Positions 29,321 to 38,900 of a DNA stretch of 64,000 bases are shown here, one piece after another (position 1 is the stretch's first letter; the number at the start of each line of letters is the position of its first letter). Position numbers and translations under genes: made by a program. The DNA comes from Stenotrophomonas humi (GTDB lineage Bacteria; Pseudomonadota; Gammaproteobacteria; Xanthomonadales; Xanthomonadaceae). The DNA lies in NCBI RefSeq assembly GCF_001431415.1, contig NZ_LDJI01000004.1, positions 211,574 through 275,573 on the forward strand. The letters run 5' to 3'. The notes under the pieces are model-generated. The model had not been told where the DNA came from, ran no database searches, and saw only the letters and a list, made by a program, of their open reading frames with translations.

Positions 29321-29422
29321 GCCATCGCGACGTTGTCCCCCGTAGGCTGACCATCAATCAATGCGGTGAGGGCAGCTCCGGGTGCCGGGTGTTCGAATAT
29401 GGAGTCAGAAGGTGGAACAGCC

Positions 29423-30403
29423 ATGAGCCAACTCACCGACGGCTTCGGCCGCAGTTTTCCTTATCTGCGGCTGTCGCTCACCGAAGCCTGCAACTTCCGT
29501 TGCAGCTATTGCCTGCCGGATGGCTACCAGGCCGACGGCCGGCCGCAGTTCCTGTCGGTGGCCGAAATCGAGCGGCTGGTACGTGCGTTCGCCACCCTGG
29601 GCATGCACAAGATCCGCCTTACCGGCGGTGAGCCGAGCCTGCGCAAGGATCTCGATCAGATCATCGAAACCGTGGCACGGGTGCCGGGTATCCGCAAGGT
29701 GGCCATCACCACCAATGGCTGTCTGCTGCCGCGCCGTTTGCCGGGCTGGCACCGCGCCGGGCTGACCGCGTTGAACGTGAGCATGGACAGCCTGCGCCGT
29801 GAGCGCTTCCATGCCATCACCGGCCACGATCGCCTGCCCGAAGTGCTGGAAGGCATTGCGATGGCGCAGCAACTGGGGCTGCAGTCGATCAAGCTCAATG
29901 CGGTGCTGCTGCGTGACCGCAACGACGACGAGCTGCCGGATTGGATGGAATTCCTGCGTGAGCGGCCGGTGAGCGTGCGCTTCATCGAGCTGATGCGCAC
30001 CGGCGACAACCGGAATTATTTCGAGCGGCATCACCTGAATGCCGACGTGGTGATCAACCAGTTGGAAGCTGCCGGTTGGCATCTGCGTCCGCGTGCTGCC
30101 GACGCCGGGCCCGCACGCGAATTCACACATCCGGACTACCGTGGCAGCTTCGGCATCATCGCCCCGTATTCCAGGGATTTCTGCAAAGGCTGCAATCGCC
30201 TGCGGGTAACCGCAAAGGGTGACCTGCGGCTATGCCTGTTCGGTGACTTCGGCGTGGCCCTGCGGCCGTTGCTGCAGTCCGACGAAGACCATGACGCGCT
30301 GTTGGCGCGCATCACCACCCAGCTCGGTCTCAAAGCGGCCGGGCATGGGTTGCACCAGGGCCTGACCGGCCTCACGCCGCATCTGGCTTCAATTGGGGGA
30401 TAG
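29423..30403 (+). CDS. moaA: GTP 3',8-cyclase MoaA
   Basis: MoaA is the radical-SAM enzyme that converts GTP to 3',8-cyclo-GTP, the first step of molybdopterin synthesis. The 326-residue protein has the N-terminal cluster site C23-x3-C27-x2-C30 (ACNFRCSYC) and the C-terminal cluster site at C254, C257 and C271. It ends in GG, the conserved tail needed for activity. ATG 29423 is preferred (MSQLTDGFGRSFPYLRLSLT, with GGTGGA before it); ATG 29399 is an alternative. It is the first gene of the cofactor operon. Confidence 0.95.
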   Translation: MSQLTDGFGRSFPYLRLSLTEACNFRCSYCLPDGYQADGRPQFLSVAEIERLVRAFATLGMHKIRLTGGEPSLRKDLDQIIETVARVPGIRKVAITTNGCLLPRRLPGWHRAGLTALNVSMDSLRRERFHAITGHDRLPEVLEGIAMAQQLGLQSIKLNAVLLRDRNDDELPDWMEFLRERPVSVRFIELMRTGDNRNYFERHHLNADVVINQLEAAGWHLRPRAADAGPAREFTHPDYRGSFGIIAPYSRDFCKGCNRLRVTAKGDLRLCLFGDFGVALRPLLQSDEDHDALLARITTQLGLKAAGHGLHQGLTGLTPHLASIGG

Positions 30404-30411
30404 AGAACACG

Positions 30412-31425
30412 ATGAGTGGTGAAATGAATGCGGCCTTCCACATGGCCGATGTCCGCAACAAGCGCATCACCCGTCGCCGCGCGGTAGCCGTGGGCGAATT
30501 GATTGCCGGGCCGGTGGCCTATCCGCTGATCGTCGAACGGCGCCTGCCCAAGGGCGATGCGCTGGTGATGGCGGAAATTGCCGGCCTGCAGGGCGCCAAG
30601 ATGGCCTCGGCGTTGATGCCGCTGTGTCATCCGTTGCCGCTGGAGCTGGTGCATGTCTATTGCGCGCCGGTGCCGGAGCGGCATGCCATCCGCGTATGGT
30701 GCGAATGCGCCAGCGAGGCGCGTACCGGCGTGGAAATGGAAGCGCTGGCCGGCGTCAATGCTGCGTTGCTGACGCTCTACGACCTGAGCAAGCCGGTGGA
30801 GCCGGCACTGGAAATCAGCGCCATCCGCCTGTTGTTCAAGGAGGGAGGCAAGAGCGGGCTGTGGCTGCACCCGCAAGGCATGGACGACGCCGAACGCGAG
30901 CGTTTCCAGCCGCGCCCACCGCGTGGTTTGCAGGGTGCTCGTTGTGCGGTGATCACCCTCAGCGACCGCGCCAGCCAAGGCGACTATGCCGACGAATCCG
31001 GCCCGCGCCTGGTGCAGGGGTTGCAGGCCATCGGTGGCGATGTAGGCATTGTTGAAGTGCTGCCCGACGGCGTCGAGCCCTTGGCTACGCGGCTGTATGC
31101 ACTGGCCAACGATGGCGTGCGGCTCTGCCTGTGCACGGGTGGTACCGGGTTGGGGCCGCGCGATCTCACCCCGGAAGCGCTGCAGTCACTGGGTGGTCGC
31201 CGTGTCGACGGGCTGGCCGAAATGCTGCGCAGCCTGAGTGCACAGCACACACAACAGGCGTGGCTCAGTCGCGCCGACGTGGTGCAGCTGGGCGACATGC
31301 TGGTGTTCGCACTGCCGGGTAGCCCGCGCGCCGCCAGCCAGTGTCTGGACATCCTGGCGCCGGTGCTAGGCCATGCATTGGCGATGATGGATGGTCAGAG
31401 CCACGGCAAGGGCAGCCACGCATGA
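30412..31425 (+). CDS. moaCB: bifunctional MoaC/MoaB molybdenum cofactor protein
   Basis: A 337-residue fusion. Residues 1-160 are MoaC (cyclic pyranopterin monophosphate synthase): VRNKRITRRRAVAVGELIAG, LCHPLPLELV and GVEMEALAGVNAALLTLYDLSK carry the conserved active-site residues. Residues 175-337 are MoaB/MogA-like (molybdopterin adenylylation or related): AVITLSDRASQGDYADESGP and CLCTGGTGLGPRDLTPEALQSL. A linker around residue 165 joins them. The fused form gives equal amounts of two pathway steps. It lies nine bases after moaA, and its stop overlaps moeA. Confidence 0.94.
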   Translation: MSGEMNAAFHMADVRNKRITRRRAVAVGELIAGPVAYPLIVERRLPKGDALVMAEIAGLQGAKMASALMPLCHPLPLELVHVYCAPVPERHAIRVWCECASEARTGVEMEALAGVNAALLTLYDLSKPVEPALEISAIRLLFKEGGKSGLWLHPQGMDDAERERFQPRPPRGLQGARCAVITLSDRASQGDYADESGPRLVQGLQAIGGDVGIVEVLPDGVEPLATRLYALANDGVRLCLCTGGTGLGPRDLTPEALQSLGGRRVDGLAEMLRSLSAQHTQQAWLSRADVVQLGDMLVFALPGSPRAASQCLDILAPVLGHALAMMDGQSHGKGSHA

Positions 31426-32681
31426 TCAGTTACGGCGAAGCATTGCTGCAGTTGCTGGCCGCGGCGGAGCCGCTGCCTGCGCAGAACGTGCCGGTGGATC
31501 AGGCCGAAGGGCGCGTGCTGGCCGCTGCTGTCACCAGCACCCAGGCGCTGCCGCCATTCGACAATGCGGCAATGGATGGCTTTGCCTTGTGTGCGGGCGG
31601 TGAAGTGATTGCCGCCGGCAGCACCTTCGAGGTGCAGGGCTGGCAGGCCGCTGGTGACGTGGCGGCGGAGGGGAGTGGCCAGAGCGCATGGGAAATCATG
31701 ACCGGCGCGCGCATGCCCAGTGGCTTGGACAGCGTGGTGCCGGTGGAGCAGGTTGATGTTGTCGATGCCCGCAACGGCCGGCCATTGCGCATCCGCCTGC
31801 GCGAGCAGGTCAAGCCCGGTCAGCATGTGCGCCTGCGTGGCCAGGACGTGGAAGACGGCGAAGAGGTGCTCGCGGCAACCGCCACGCTGGACATCAATGC
31901 ACTGACGCTGCTGCATGCCATCGGCGCGGCGAATGTAGCGGTTCAGCCGCAGCCGAAAGTGGCGGTGATCGCCACCGGCAAGGAGCTGGTCAGCGATGCC
32001 GCACAGGCATTGGAATCCGGCCAGATCCGCGACAGCAACCGGCCTTATCTGGTCCGCCGGCTGCAGGCCGCAGGCGCGGAAGTGGTGTGGCAGGGCGCGG
32101 TTGGCGATGACGTGGCAGCATTCGATCGTGTGCTCGACGTTGCCTTGGCCGCAGGTGCGAAAGTGCTTGTCAGCACCGGTGCGGTATCGCAGGGACGCTA
32201 CGATTTCATTCCTGATGCGCTGCGTGCGCGTGGTGCGCAGATCATCTTCCATAAGGTGGCCATCCGTCCCGGCAAGCCGCTGCTGTTCGCGCGGCTGGCC
32301 GACGGTGCGTTGTATTTCGGTCTGCCCGGCAATCCGATCTCGGCAGCGGTAGGTCAGCGGTTCTTCGTTGAACCGGTGCTGCGACGCATGCTCGGTCTGC
32401 TCGAAGAGCCGGCGTTGCAGTTGCCGTTGCAGGCAGACGTGCGCAAGCCAAGCGGCCTGCGCATGCATGCGCGCGCACGGGTTGAACTGGATGCACGTGG
32501 CCAGCTGTCGGTGCGGGTGCTTTCCGGGCAGGAATCCTTCCGTTTGAAAACCATGCTCAAAGCCAATGCCTGGGCGGTGCTGGAGGGCGAGGGCGACCTT
32601 GCCGTTGCCGGCAGCCGCGTCCGCGTGCAGGGCTGGGGCCATCGCGACCCGGTGCAGTTGGCGCTACAGGAGTCACCATGA
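31422..32681 (+). CDS. moeA: molybdopterin molybdenumtransferase MoeA
   Basis: MoeA inserts molybdate into adenylylated molybdopterin. The 419-residue protein shows PPFDNAAMDGFAL near residue 45, EIMTGARMPSGLDSVVPVEQV, VAVIATGKELV, the MoCF-like STGAVSQGRYDF and the active-site stretch FHKVAIRPGKPLLFARL...FGLPGNPISA. ATG 31422 overlaps the moaCB stop (ATGA), deciding the start over the open frame from 31341. The stop overlaps moaD. Confidence 0.95.
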   Translation: MISYGEALLQLLAAAEPLPAQNVPVDQAEGRVLAAAVTSTQALPPFDNAAMDGFALCAGGEVIAAGSTFEVQGWQAAGDVAAEGSGQSAWEIMTGARMPSGLDSVVPVEQVDVVDARNGRPLRIRLREQVKPGQHVRLRGQDVEDGEEVLAATATLDINALTLLHAIGAANVAVQPQPKVAVIATGKELVSDAAQALESGQIRDSNRPYLVRRLQAAGAEVVWQGAVGDDVAAFDRVLDVALAAGAKVLVSTGAVSQGRYDFIPDALRARGAQIIFHKVAIRPGKPLLFARLADGALYFGLPGNPISAAVGQRFFVEPVLRRMLGLLEEPALQLPLQADVRKPSGLRMHARARVELDARGQLSVRVLSGQESFRLKTMLKANAWAVLEGEGDLAVAGSRVRVQGWGHRDPVQLALQESP

Positions 32682-32938
32682 AACAAGTAACTGTTCAGTT
32701 GTTCGGTGCGTTCTCGGCGTTGGACCCAAGCCGAGAAATCGCGGTGCAGATCCACGGTGAACATATCGCTGATCTGCGCAGTGCCCTGCGCGAATTGATT
32801 GCACAACGCTGGCCGCAGTTCCGTGCCGGCCTGTTGGACTACTCGGCGTTTGCCGATGAACATCGTGTGCTGCGTGACAACGAACGCTTGCCCGATGATG
32901 GCCGCGTCGCGATCCTGCCGCCGGTCAGTGGAGGCTGA
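32678..32938 (+). CDS. moaD: molybdopterin synthase sulfur carrier subunit MoaD
   Basis: An 86-residue ubiquitin-like protein ending in SGG, the C-terminal Gly-Gly that is thiocarboxylated to carry sulfur for molybdopterin synthase. The beta-grasp start KQVTVQLFGAFSAL and the end RVAILPPVSGG are typical. It overlaps the moeA stop and is followed one base later by moaE, its partner subunit. The adenylyltransferase MoeB that would activate it is not in the window. Confidence 0.93.
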   Translation: MKQVTVQLFGAFSALDPSREIAVQIHGEHIADLRSALRELIAQRWPQFRAGLLDYSAFADEHRVLRDNERLPDDGRVAILPPVSGG

Positions 32939-32939
32939 G

Positions 32940-33452
32940 ATGAGTACGCATCACACCTGGAAAGTAGTGGACCGCGCGGCCGCGCCGATCGACCCGGCCG
33001 AAGGCATCGCTTTCGTGTCCGACCCCGGCTTTGGCGGCATTGATGTATTCATCGGCAAAGTGCGTGACCTCAATCAGGGGCGCCCGGTGCTGGGCATCAC
33101 CTACGACATGTTCGAGCCGCTGGTGCTCAACGAAATCCAGCGCATGGTGGCCGAAGTGGAAGCGCAGTTCGGCCCACGCATCAAACTGTATGTGTCACAC
33201 GCCAAGGGGCGATTGGGGGTAGGTGATGTGGCCCTGGTCGTAGCGGCAGGTACGCCGCACCGTGATGAGGCCTTCCGCGCCTGCCGCCAGCTGATCGAAG
33301 AGGTGAAGCACCGCTCGCCGATCTGGAAGCAGGAGCATTACCAGGATGGCGACAGTGAATGGAGCGAAGGCTGCGCGCTGTGCCACCATGAGCCCGAGAC
33401 CCCGGGCGGAGAACACGCCCACGACCATGCCCACGACCACGCCCACCGCTGA
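32940..33452 (+). CDS. moaE: molybdopterin synthase catalytic subunit MoaE, with His-rich tail
   Basis: MoaE transfers two sulfurs from MoaD to precursor Z. The 170-residue protein has the conserved HAKGRLGVGDVALVVAAGTPHR and EEVKHRSPIWKQEHYQDG containing the active-site lysines. Beyond the normal end it carries CALCHHEPETPGG followed by a tail of HAHDHAHDHAHR type: two cysteines and a histidine/aspartate repeat that could bind metal. The tail overlaps the possible earlier mobA start (33427). This tail is not part of ordinary MoaE, so it may be a metal store or an accidental extension. Confidence 0.92.
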   Translation: MSTHHTWKVVDRAAAPIDPAEGIAFVSDPGFGGIDVFIGKVRDLNQGRPVLGITYDMFEPLVLNEIQRMVAEVEAQFGPRIKLYVSHAKGRLGVGDVALVVAAGTPHRDEAFRACRQLIEEVKHRSPIWKQEHYQDGDSEWSEGCALCHHEPETPGGEHAHDHAHDHAHR

Positions 33453-33462
33453 GTCGCCGCGC

Positions 33463-33999
33463 ATGGCCGGCATCGTGCTGGCCGGTGGCCTGTCTTCACG
33501 GATGGGCCGCGACAAGGCGCTGCTGCCGTGGCGGGGCCAGACCCTGCTGGCACATATGTACGGTCTGCTGGAGCGTGCGGGTGCCGAGGTCGTAAGAGTC
33601 AGCGGCGCTTATCCGGAATTTGATGGCGTCGCCGATACCGTTGAACGTTGCGGTCCTTTGGGTGGCCTGTTCAGTGTGGCGAAAGTGCTGCCGGACGGAC
33701 CTGCATGGGTAGTCCCGGTGGATATGCCGCAACTGGATGTCGCGTTGCTGTGGCAACTGCGTGATGCACCGCAGGCGGTCTGCGTGATCTTCGCCGGGCA
33801 ACCCCTTCCGATGCGTTTGAACATCGATGAAGCCTGCCGCACGTTGCTGGAATCCATGATCCAGAACCCGGATGGCCCCCGTTCGCTGCAGGCGCTGCAG
33901 CGTCGTCTGGGTGTGCTTGAGCTGCCAGTTCCTGCGGCGGCTGGATCATTCCTGGTCAACTGCAACACCCCCGAGCAATGGGAGGAGCTTGCCTCATGA
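33463..33999 (+). CDS. mobA: molybdenum cofactor guanylyltransferase MobA
   Basis: MobA attaches GMP to molybdopterin to give the guanine dinucleotide cofactor used by NarG-type enzymes. The 178-residue protein starts with the nucleotidyltransferase signature MAGIVLAGGLSSRMGRDKALLPW; VPVDMPQLDVALL holds the metal-binding Asp, and the end FLVNCNTPEQWE is MobA-like. ATG 33463 lies 11 bases after moaE; an earlier ATG at 33427 would overlap the moaE tail and give a Thr/Pro-rich extension. The stop overlaps the next gene. Confidence 0.92.
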   Translation: MAGIVLAGGLSSRMGRDKALLPWRGQTLLAHMYGLLERAGAEVVRVSGAYPEFDGVADTVERCGPLGGLFSVAKVLPDGPAWVVPVDMPQLDVALLWQLRDAPQAVCVIFAGQPLPMRLNIDEACRTLLESMIQNPDGPRSLQALQRRLGVLELPVPAAAGSFLVNCNTPEQWEELAS

Positions 34000-34367
34000 A
34001 GATCCAGCTTCAACAGCAATCGGTGCGTCTGCGGCTTGATGAAAGCGAACTGGCGCAACTGCTGAATGGCGAAACGCTGCGCAGCACCACGCAGCTGGGT
34101 GGGGCCGGCAATTGGTCGATGCTGCTGCGGCTGCAGGCGGATGAATGCGTCAGCGTGATGGGCGCAGCGGAAGGTGTGCTGATCGGCCTGCCATACGACG
34201 AAGTATCGGGATTGGCCGGCCGCCTGCCGTGCCGTGACGGGCTGGCATGGGCGGTTGATGCCGATGGTGCGGTATTGCAGCTGCAGTTTGATGTGGACGT
34301 GCGAGACAGCGTGCGGCAGCGCGGACCGCGACGGCGTACTGACGCGGCCGTCACGCCATCCGTTTGA
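33996..34367 (+). CDS. small protein after mobA, probable DUF7009-like
   Basis: A 123-residue soluble protein that starts with ATGA overlap of the mobA stop and is therefore part of the cofactor operon. It begins MKIQLQQQSVRLRLDESELAQLLNGETLRSTTQLGG, which resembles the DUF7009 family as I remember it. The rest is beta-rich (WSMLLRLQADECVSVMGAAEGVLIGLP). No catalytic motif is visible. Operon position suggests a role in molybdenum cofactor or nitrate reductase biogenesis, but this is inference. Confidence 0.6.
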   Translation: MKIQLQQQSVRLRLDESELAQLLNGETLRSTTQLGGAGNWSMLLRLQADECVSVMGAAEGVLIGLPYDEVSGLAGRLPCRDGLAWAVDADGAVLQLQFDVDVRDSVRQRGPRRRTDAAVTPSV

Positions 34368-34402
34368 CATTTGTCAGGTGCATCGTTCTAAAGCGTCACT
34401 GA

Positions 34403-34416
34403 TTGATCTTGATCAA
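34403..34416 (+). promoter_or_regulatory. perfect FNR/Anr box before narK
   Basis: TTGAT-CTTG-ATCAA is a perfect match to the FNR consensus. Centred at 34409.5, a class II promoter would start transcription near 34451 and place the -10 at 34439-34444; CTTAATA is exactly there (34439-34445). The narK ATG is 96 bases after the box. It predicts strong oxygen-controlled activation of narK-narGHJI by the FNR-type protein at 46187. Confidence 0.88.
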
Positions 34417-34511
34417 CCTCGTCATGCGGGTCTCCGGGCTTAATAACGCCACGGCGACGAGGTACGACACAACGTAGCAACTCGTCGTCATTACATAGCC
34501 TGGAGCCATGC

Positions 34512-35927
34512 ATGACCGTCGGTAGCGATGTCGCACAAAACAAGAGTGGCCCTGGTCGTGTGATCACCGACTGGAAGCCTGAAGATCCTGCCTACTGGGA
34601 GCAAACCGGTCACCGGGTTGCCACACGCAACCTGGTGATCTCGATCCCCGCGTTGCTGTTGGCCTTCTCGGTCTGGGTGCTGTTCTCGGCGGTGTCGATC
34701 AGCCTGCCCAAGATCGGTTTCAACTTCACCACCGATCAACTGTTCTGGCTGGTGGCATTGCCCAGCCTGTCCGGCGCCACGTTGCGCATCTTCTACTCGT
34801 TCGTGATTCCGATCTTCGGCGGGCGCCGCTGGACAGCCCTGTCCACCGCCTCGCTGCTGCTGCCCACGATCTGGCTCGGCTTTGCGGTACAGAACCCCGA
34901 CACGCCGTTCTGGATCTTCGTCTGCATTGCGATCCTGTGCGGGTTTGGCGGCGCCAACTTCTCCTCGTCGATGTCCAACATCTCCTTCTTCTATCCCAAG
35001 CAGCGCCAGGGCATGGCGCTGGGATTGAATGCAGGCCTGGGCAATGTCGGCGTATCGGTATCGCAGTTGGTGATCCCGCTGGTGATCACGGTGGGGCTGT
35101 TCGGCAGCCTGGGCGGCGCGCCGCAAACGGTCGTCGAAGGTGGCGGGCAGATGTTCCTGCAGAACGCGGGTTTCGTCTGGGTGCCGGCCATTGCCATCGC
35201 CGCAGTTGCAGCGTGGTTCGGAATGAACGACCTGACCAGCGCACGCTCCTCCTTCTCGGAGCAGGCCATCATCTTCCGCCGCAAGCACAACTGGCTGATG
35301 TGTTGGTTGTACATCGGCACGTTCGGTTCCTATATCGGCTTCTCGGCCGGGTTCCCCATGCTGGTCAAGAGCCAGTTCCCGGACGTGAACCCGATGACAT
35401 ACGCCTTCATCGGCCCATTGCTGGGTGCACTGATGCGCTCGGTCGGCGGCAGCCTGGCCGACAAGTGGGGCGGGGCACGCCTGACGTTCTGGGTGTTCGC
35501 ACTGATGATCGCCGCCGTGTTCGGGGTGCTGCATTTCCTGCCGAGCAATGGCACGGGCGGCAACTTCTACGGCTTCCTGGTCTCGTTCATGGCGTTGTTC
35601 GTGCTGAGCGGCATTGGTAACGGCACCACGTTCCGCATGATTCCGGTGATCTTCCGGACCCTGCATGAGCGCCTGACTGCCAATGCCAACGCCGAAGGCA
35701 AGGCGGCCTCCGCTCACCAGGCCAGTATCGAATCGGCCGCCGTGGTCGGTTTCTCCGGCGCCATCGGTGCCTACGGCGGCTTCTTCATTCCGAAGAGCTA
35801 CGGCTCTTCGATCACCTTGACCGGCAGCCCCGACATGGCGCTGTACGGCTTCATTGCGTTCTACATCACCTGCCTGGTCGTGACGTGGTGGTGGTACTAC
35901 CGGCGCGGGGCCGAAACCCCCTGCTGA
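34512..35927 (+). CDS. narK: nitrate/nitrite transporter NarK (E. coli NarK-like, type 2)
   Basis: A 471-residue major facilitator protein with twelve likely membrane segments. The nitrate signature NFSSSMSNISFFYPKQRQGMALGLNAGLGNVGVS corresponds to the E. coli NarK motif between segments 4 and 5, and the second signature is near GKAASAHQASIESAAVVGFSGAIGAYGGF. This subgroup usually exchanges nitrate for nitrite. It follows a perfect FNR box and precedes narGHJI by 69 bases, a standard arrangement. A second, shorter narK lies at 43589. Confidence 0.93.
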   Translation: MTVGSDVAQNKSGPGRVITDWKPEDPAYWEQTGHRVATRNLVISIPALLLAFSVWVLFSAVSISLPKIGFNFTTDQLFWLVALPSLSGATLRIFYSFVIPIFGGRRWTALSTASLLLPTIWLGFAVQNPDTPFWIFVCIAILCGFGGANFSSSMSNISFFYPKQRQGMALGLNAGLGNVGVSVSQLVIPLVITVGLFGSLGGAPQTVVEGGGQMFLQNAGFVWVPAIAIAAVAAWFGMNDLTSARSSFSEQAIIFRRKHNWLMCWLYIGTFGSYIGFSAGFPMLVKSQFPDVNPMTYAFIGPLLGALMRSVGGSLADKWGGARLTFWVFALMIAAVFGVLHFLPSNGTGGNFYGFLVSFMALFVLSGIGNGTTFRMIPVIFRTLHERLTANANAEGKAASAHQASIESAAVVGFSGAIGAYGGFFIPKSYGSSITLTGSPDMALYGFIAFYITCLVVTWWWYYRRGAETPC

Positions 35928-35996
35928 CAACGCAATGCACCGCAGCCAGATGACACACACAGCCACGATGCAGACGTACGCAAAGGGAGATTCACC

Positions 35997-38900
35997 ATGA
36001 GTTATTTCCTGGATCGCTTGCAGTTTTTCAAGCGTGACCCACAACCCTTTGCCGATGGCCACGGGTTCAGCAAGAGCGAAGGCCGGGACTGGGAGAACAG
36101 TTACCGCGCCCGTTGGCAGTACGACAAGATCGTGCGCTCCACCCATGGCGTGAACTGCACCGGCTCCTGCAGCTGGAAGATCTACGTCAAGAATGGCCTG
36201 GTGACCTGGGAAACCCAGCAGACCGACTACCCACGCACGCGTCCGGATCTACCCAATCATGAGCCGCGCGGCTGTCCCCGTGGTGCCAGTTACTCCTGGT
36301 ATCTGTACAGCGCCAATCGACTGAAGTACCCGCTGGTGCGGGGCACGCTGCTGCGCATGTGGCGGCAGGCCCGCAAGACGATGTCGCCGGTCGATGCCTG
36401 GGCCAGCATTGTCGAAAACCCCGAGAAGTCGCGCGAATACAAGCGTCGTCGTGGCATGGGCGGTTTCGTGCGGCTGTCCTGGGATGAGGCCAACGAGATC
36501 ATCGCCGCTTCCAACCTGCATACGGTGAAGGAATACGGCCCGGATCGAGTCGTCGGCTTCTCGCCGATTCCGGCGATGTCGATGGTGTCCTACGCGGCCG
36601 GCGCGCGTTATCTGTCGTTGCTCGGGGGCGCCTGCCTGTCGTTCTATGACTGGTATTGCGACCTGCCGCCGGCATCGCCGCAGATCTGGGGCGAGCAGAC
36701 CGATGTGCCGGAATCGGCCGATTGGTACAACAGCCGCTACATCATCGCCTGGGGCTCGAACGTGCCGCAGACGCGCACGCCTGATGCGCACTTCTTCACC
36801 GAGGCGCGCTACAACGGCACCAAGACGGTGGCGGTCTGCCCGGATTACTCCGAACTGGCCAAGCTCACTGACCATTGGCTGCACCCCAAGCAGGGCACCG
36901 ATGCGGCGCTGGCATTCGCTTTTGGCCATGTGATCCTGCGCGAGTTCCACGTCGAGAAGCCCTCGCAGTACTTCCATGACTATTGCCGGCAGTACTCGGA
37001 CATGCCGATGCTGGTGCGCATCGAGCAACGCGACGACGGCCGCCTGGTGCCCGGCCGGTTCCTGCGCGCCAGCGAACTGGGTGGCCTGGGCGAGAGCAAC
37101 AATCCGGAGTGGAAGACGCTGGGTTTCGACGAGATCAGCGGCGACGTCACCGTGCCCAATGGCTCCGTCGGTTTCCGTTGGGGCGAGAAGGGCAAGTGGA
37201 ACATTGAAGAGAAGGCCAGCAACGGCAGCGCCACGCGCCTGCGGTTGAGCCTTGCCGAGGTCAGCGACAGCATCGAGGGCGTGAGTTTCCCGTACTTCGG
37301 TGGCATCGAGAACGACGGCTGGACTGCAGCCCCGGTCGAGGAGGTGTTGGAGCGCAATATTCCGGTACGTCGCCTGCAGCTGGCCGATGGCAGCCAGACA
37401 TTCGTGGCCACGGTGTACGACCTGCTGTTGGCACAGTACGGCGTGGACCGCGGCTTTGGCGGCAGCAATGTCGCCAGCAGCTACGACGACTACGTACCGG
37501 GTACGCCGGCATGGCAGGAGCGTGTCACCGGGGTGCCGCGCGCGGAAGTGATCGAGATCGCCCGCGAGTTCGCGCGCACCGCTGACAAGACCCACGGCCG
37601 CAGCATGATCATCGTCGGCGCCGGTATGAATCACTGGTTCCACAACGACATGAACTACCGCGGCCTGATCAACATGCTGGTCATGTGTGGTTGCGTGGGC
37701 CAGACCGGTGGTGGTTGGGCGCATTACGTGGGGCAGGAGAAACTGCGTCCGCAGACCGGCTGGCAGCCGCTGGCGTTCGGTCTGGACTGGAGCCGCCCGC
37801 CGCGCCAGATGAACGGCACCTCGTTCTTCTACTTCAACACCGGGCAGTGGCGTTACGAAAAGCTGCAGGTGGACGAACTGCTGTCGCCACTGGCCGACGC
37901 CTCCAAGTACAGCGGCAGCCTGGCCGACCTCAACCTGCGTGCCGTGCGCATGGGCTGGTTGCCGTGCGCACCACAGCTGGACCGCAACCCGCTGCAACTG
38001 GTGCGCGAGGCCGAGCAGGCCGGTGTCGCACCGGCCGACTATGCACTGGGCAAGTTCAAGGACGGCTCGCTGGACTTCGCATTTGCTGATCCGGATGCCA
38101 AGCAGAACCACCCACGCATGATGTTCATCTGGCGCTCCAACCTGCTCGGCTCCTCGGGCAAGGGCCACGAATACATGCTGCGCCACCTGCTGGGTACGCG
38201 GCATGGCCTGCAGGGCAAGGATCTGGGCGAGATGGGCGCGGTCAAGCCGGAAGAAGTGAAGTGGCGTGACGAGGCGCCGGAAGGCAAGCTCGACCTGCTG
38301 GTGACGCTGGACTTCCGCATGTGCACCACCGCGCTGTATTCGGACATCGTGCTGCCCACCGCCACCTGGTACGAGAAGGACGATCTCAACACCTCGGACA
38401 TGCACCCGTTCATCCACCCGCTGTCCAAGGCGGTGGACCCGGCCTGGGAATCGCGCAGCGACTGGGAAATCTTCAAGGGCGTGGCGCGAACGGTCAGCGA
38501 CATGGCACCGGGCGTGCTCGGCGTCGAGAAGGACCTGGTGCTGGTGCCGACGCTGCATGACACGCCCAATGAGCTGGGCATGCCGTTTGGCGTGACCGAC
38601 TGGAAGAAGGGCCAGTGCGAGGCGATCCCGGGCCAGACCATGCCGACAATGGCGGTGGTCGAGCGTGATTACCCCAACCTCTACCGGAAGTTCACCTCGC
38701 TGGGCCCGTTGCTGGACAAGCTGGGCAACGGCGGCAAGGGCATGAACTGGGATACCAAGCACGAGGTCGATTTCCTCGGCAAGCTCAATCACACCGTCCG
38801 CGATGTCGGTGTCAGCCAGGGACGTCCGGCGATTGAATCGGCCATCGACGCCTGCGAAGTCATCCTGCACCTGGCGCCGGAAACCAACGGCCATGTCGCA

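Noticed and set aside
34491..36146. Minus-strand open frame opposite narK and the start of narG
   Set aside because: Shadow frame spanning the narK promoter; low-complexity composition and conflict with the FNR promoter.
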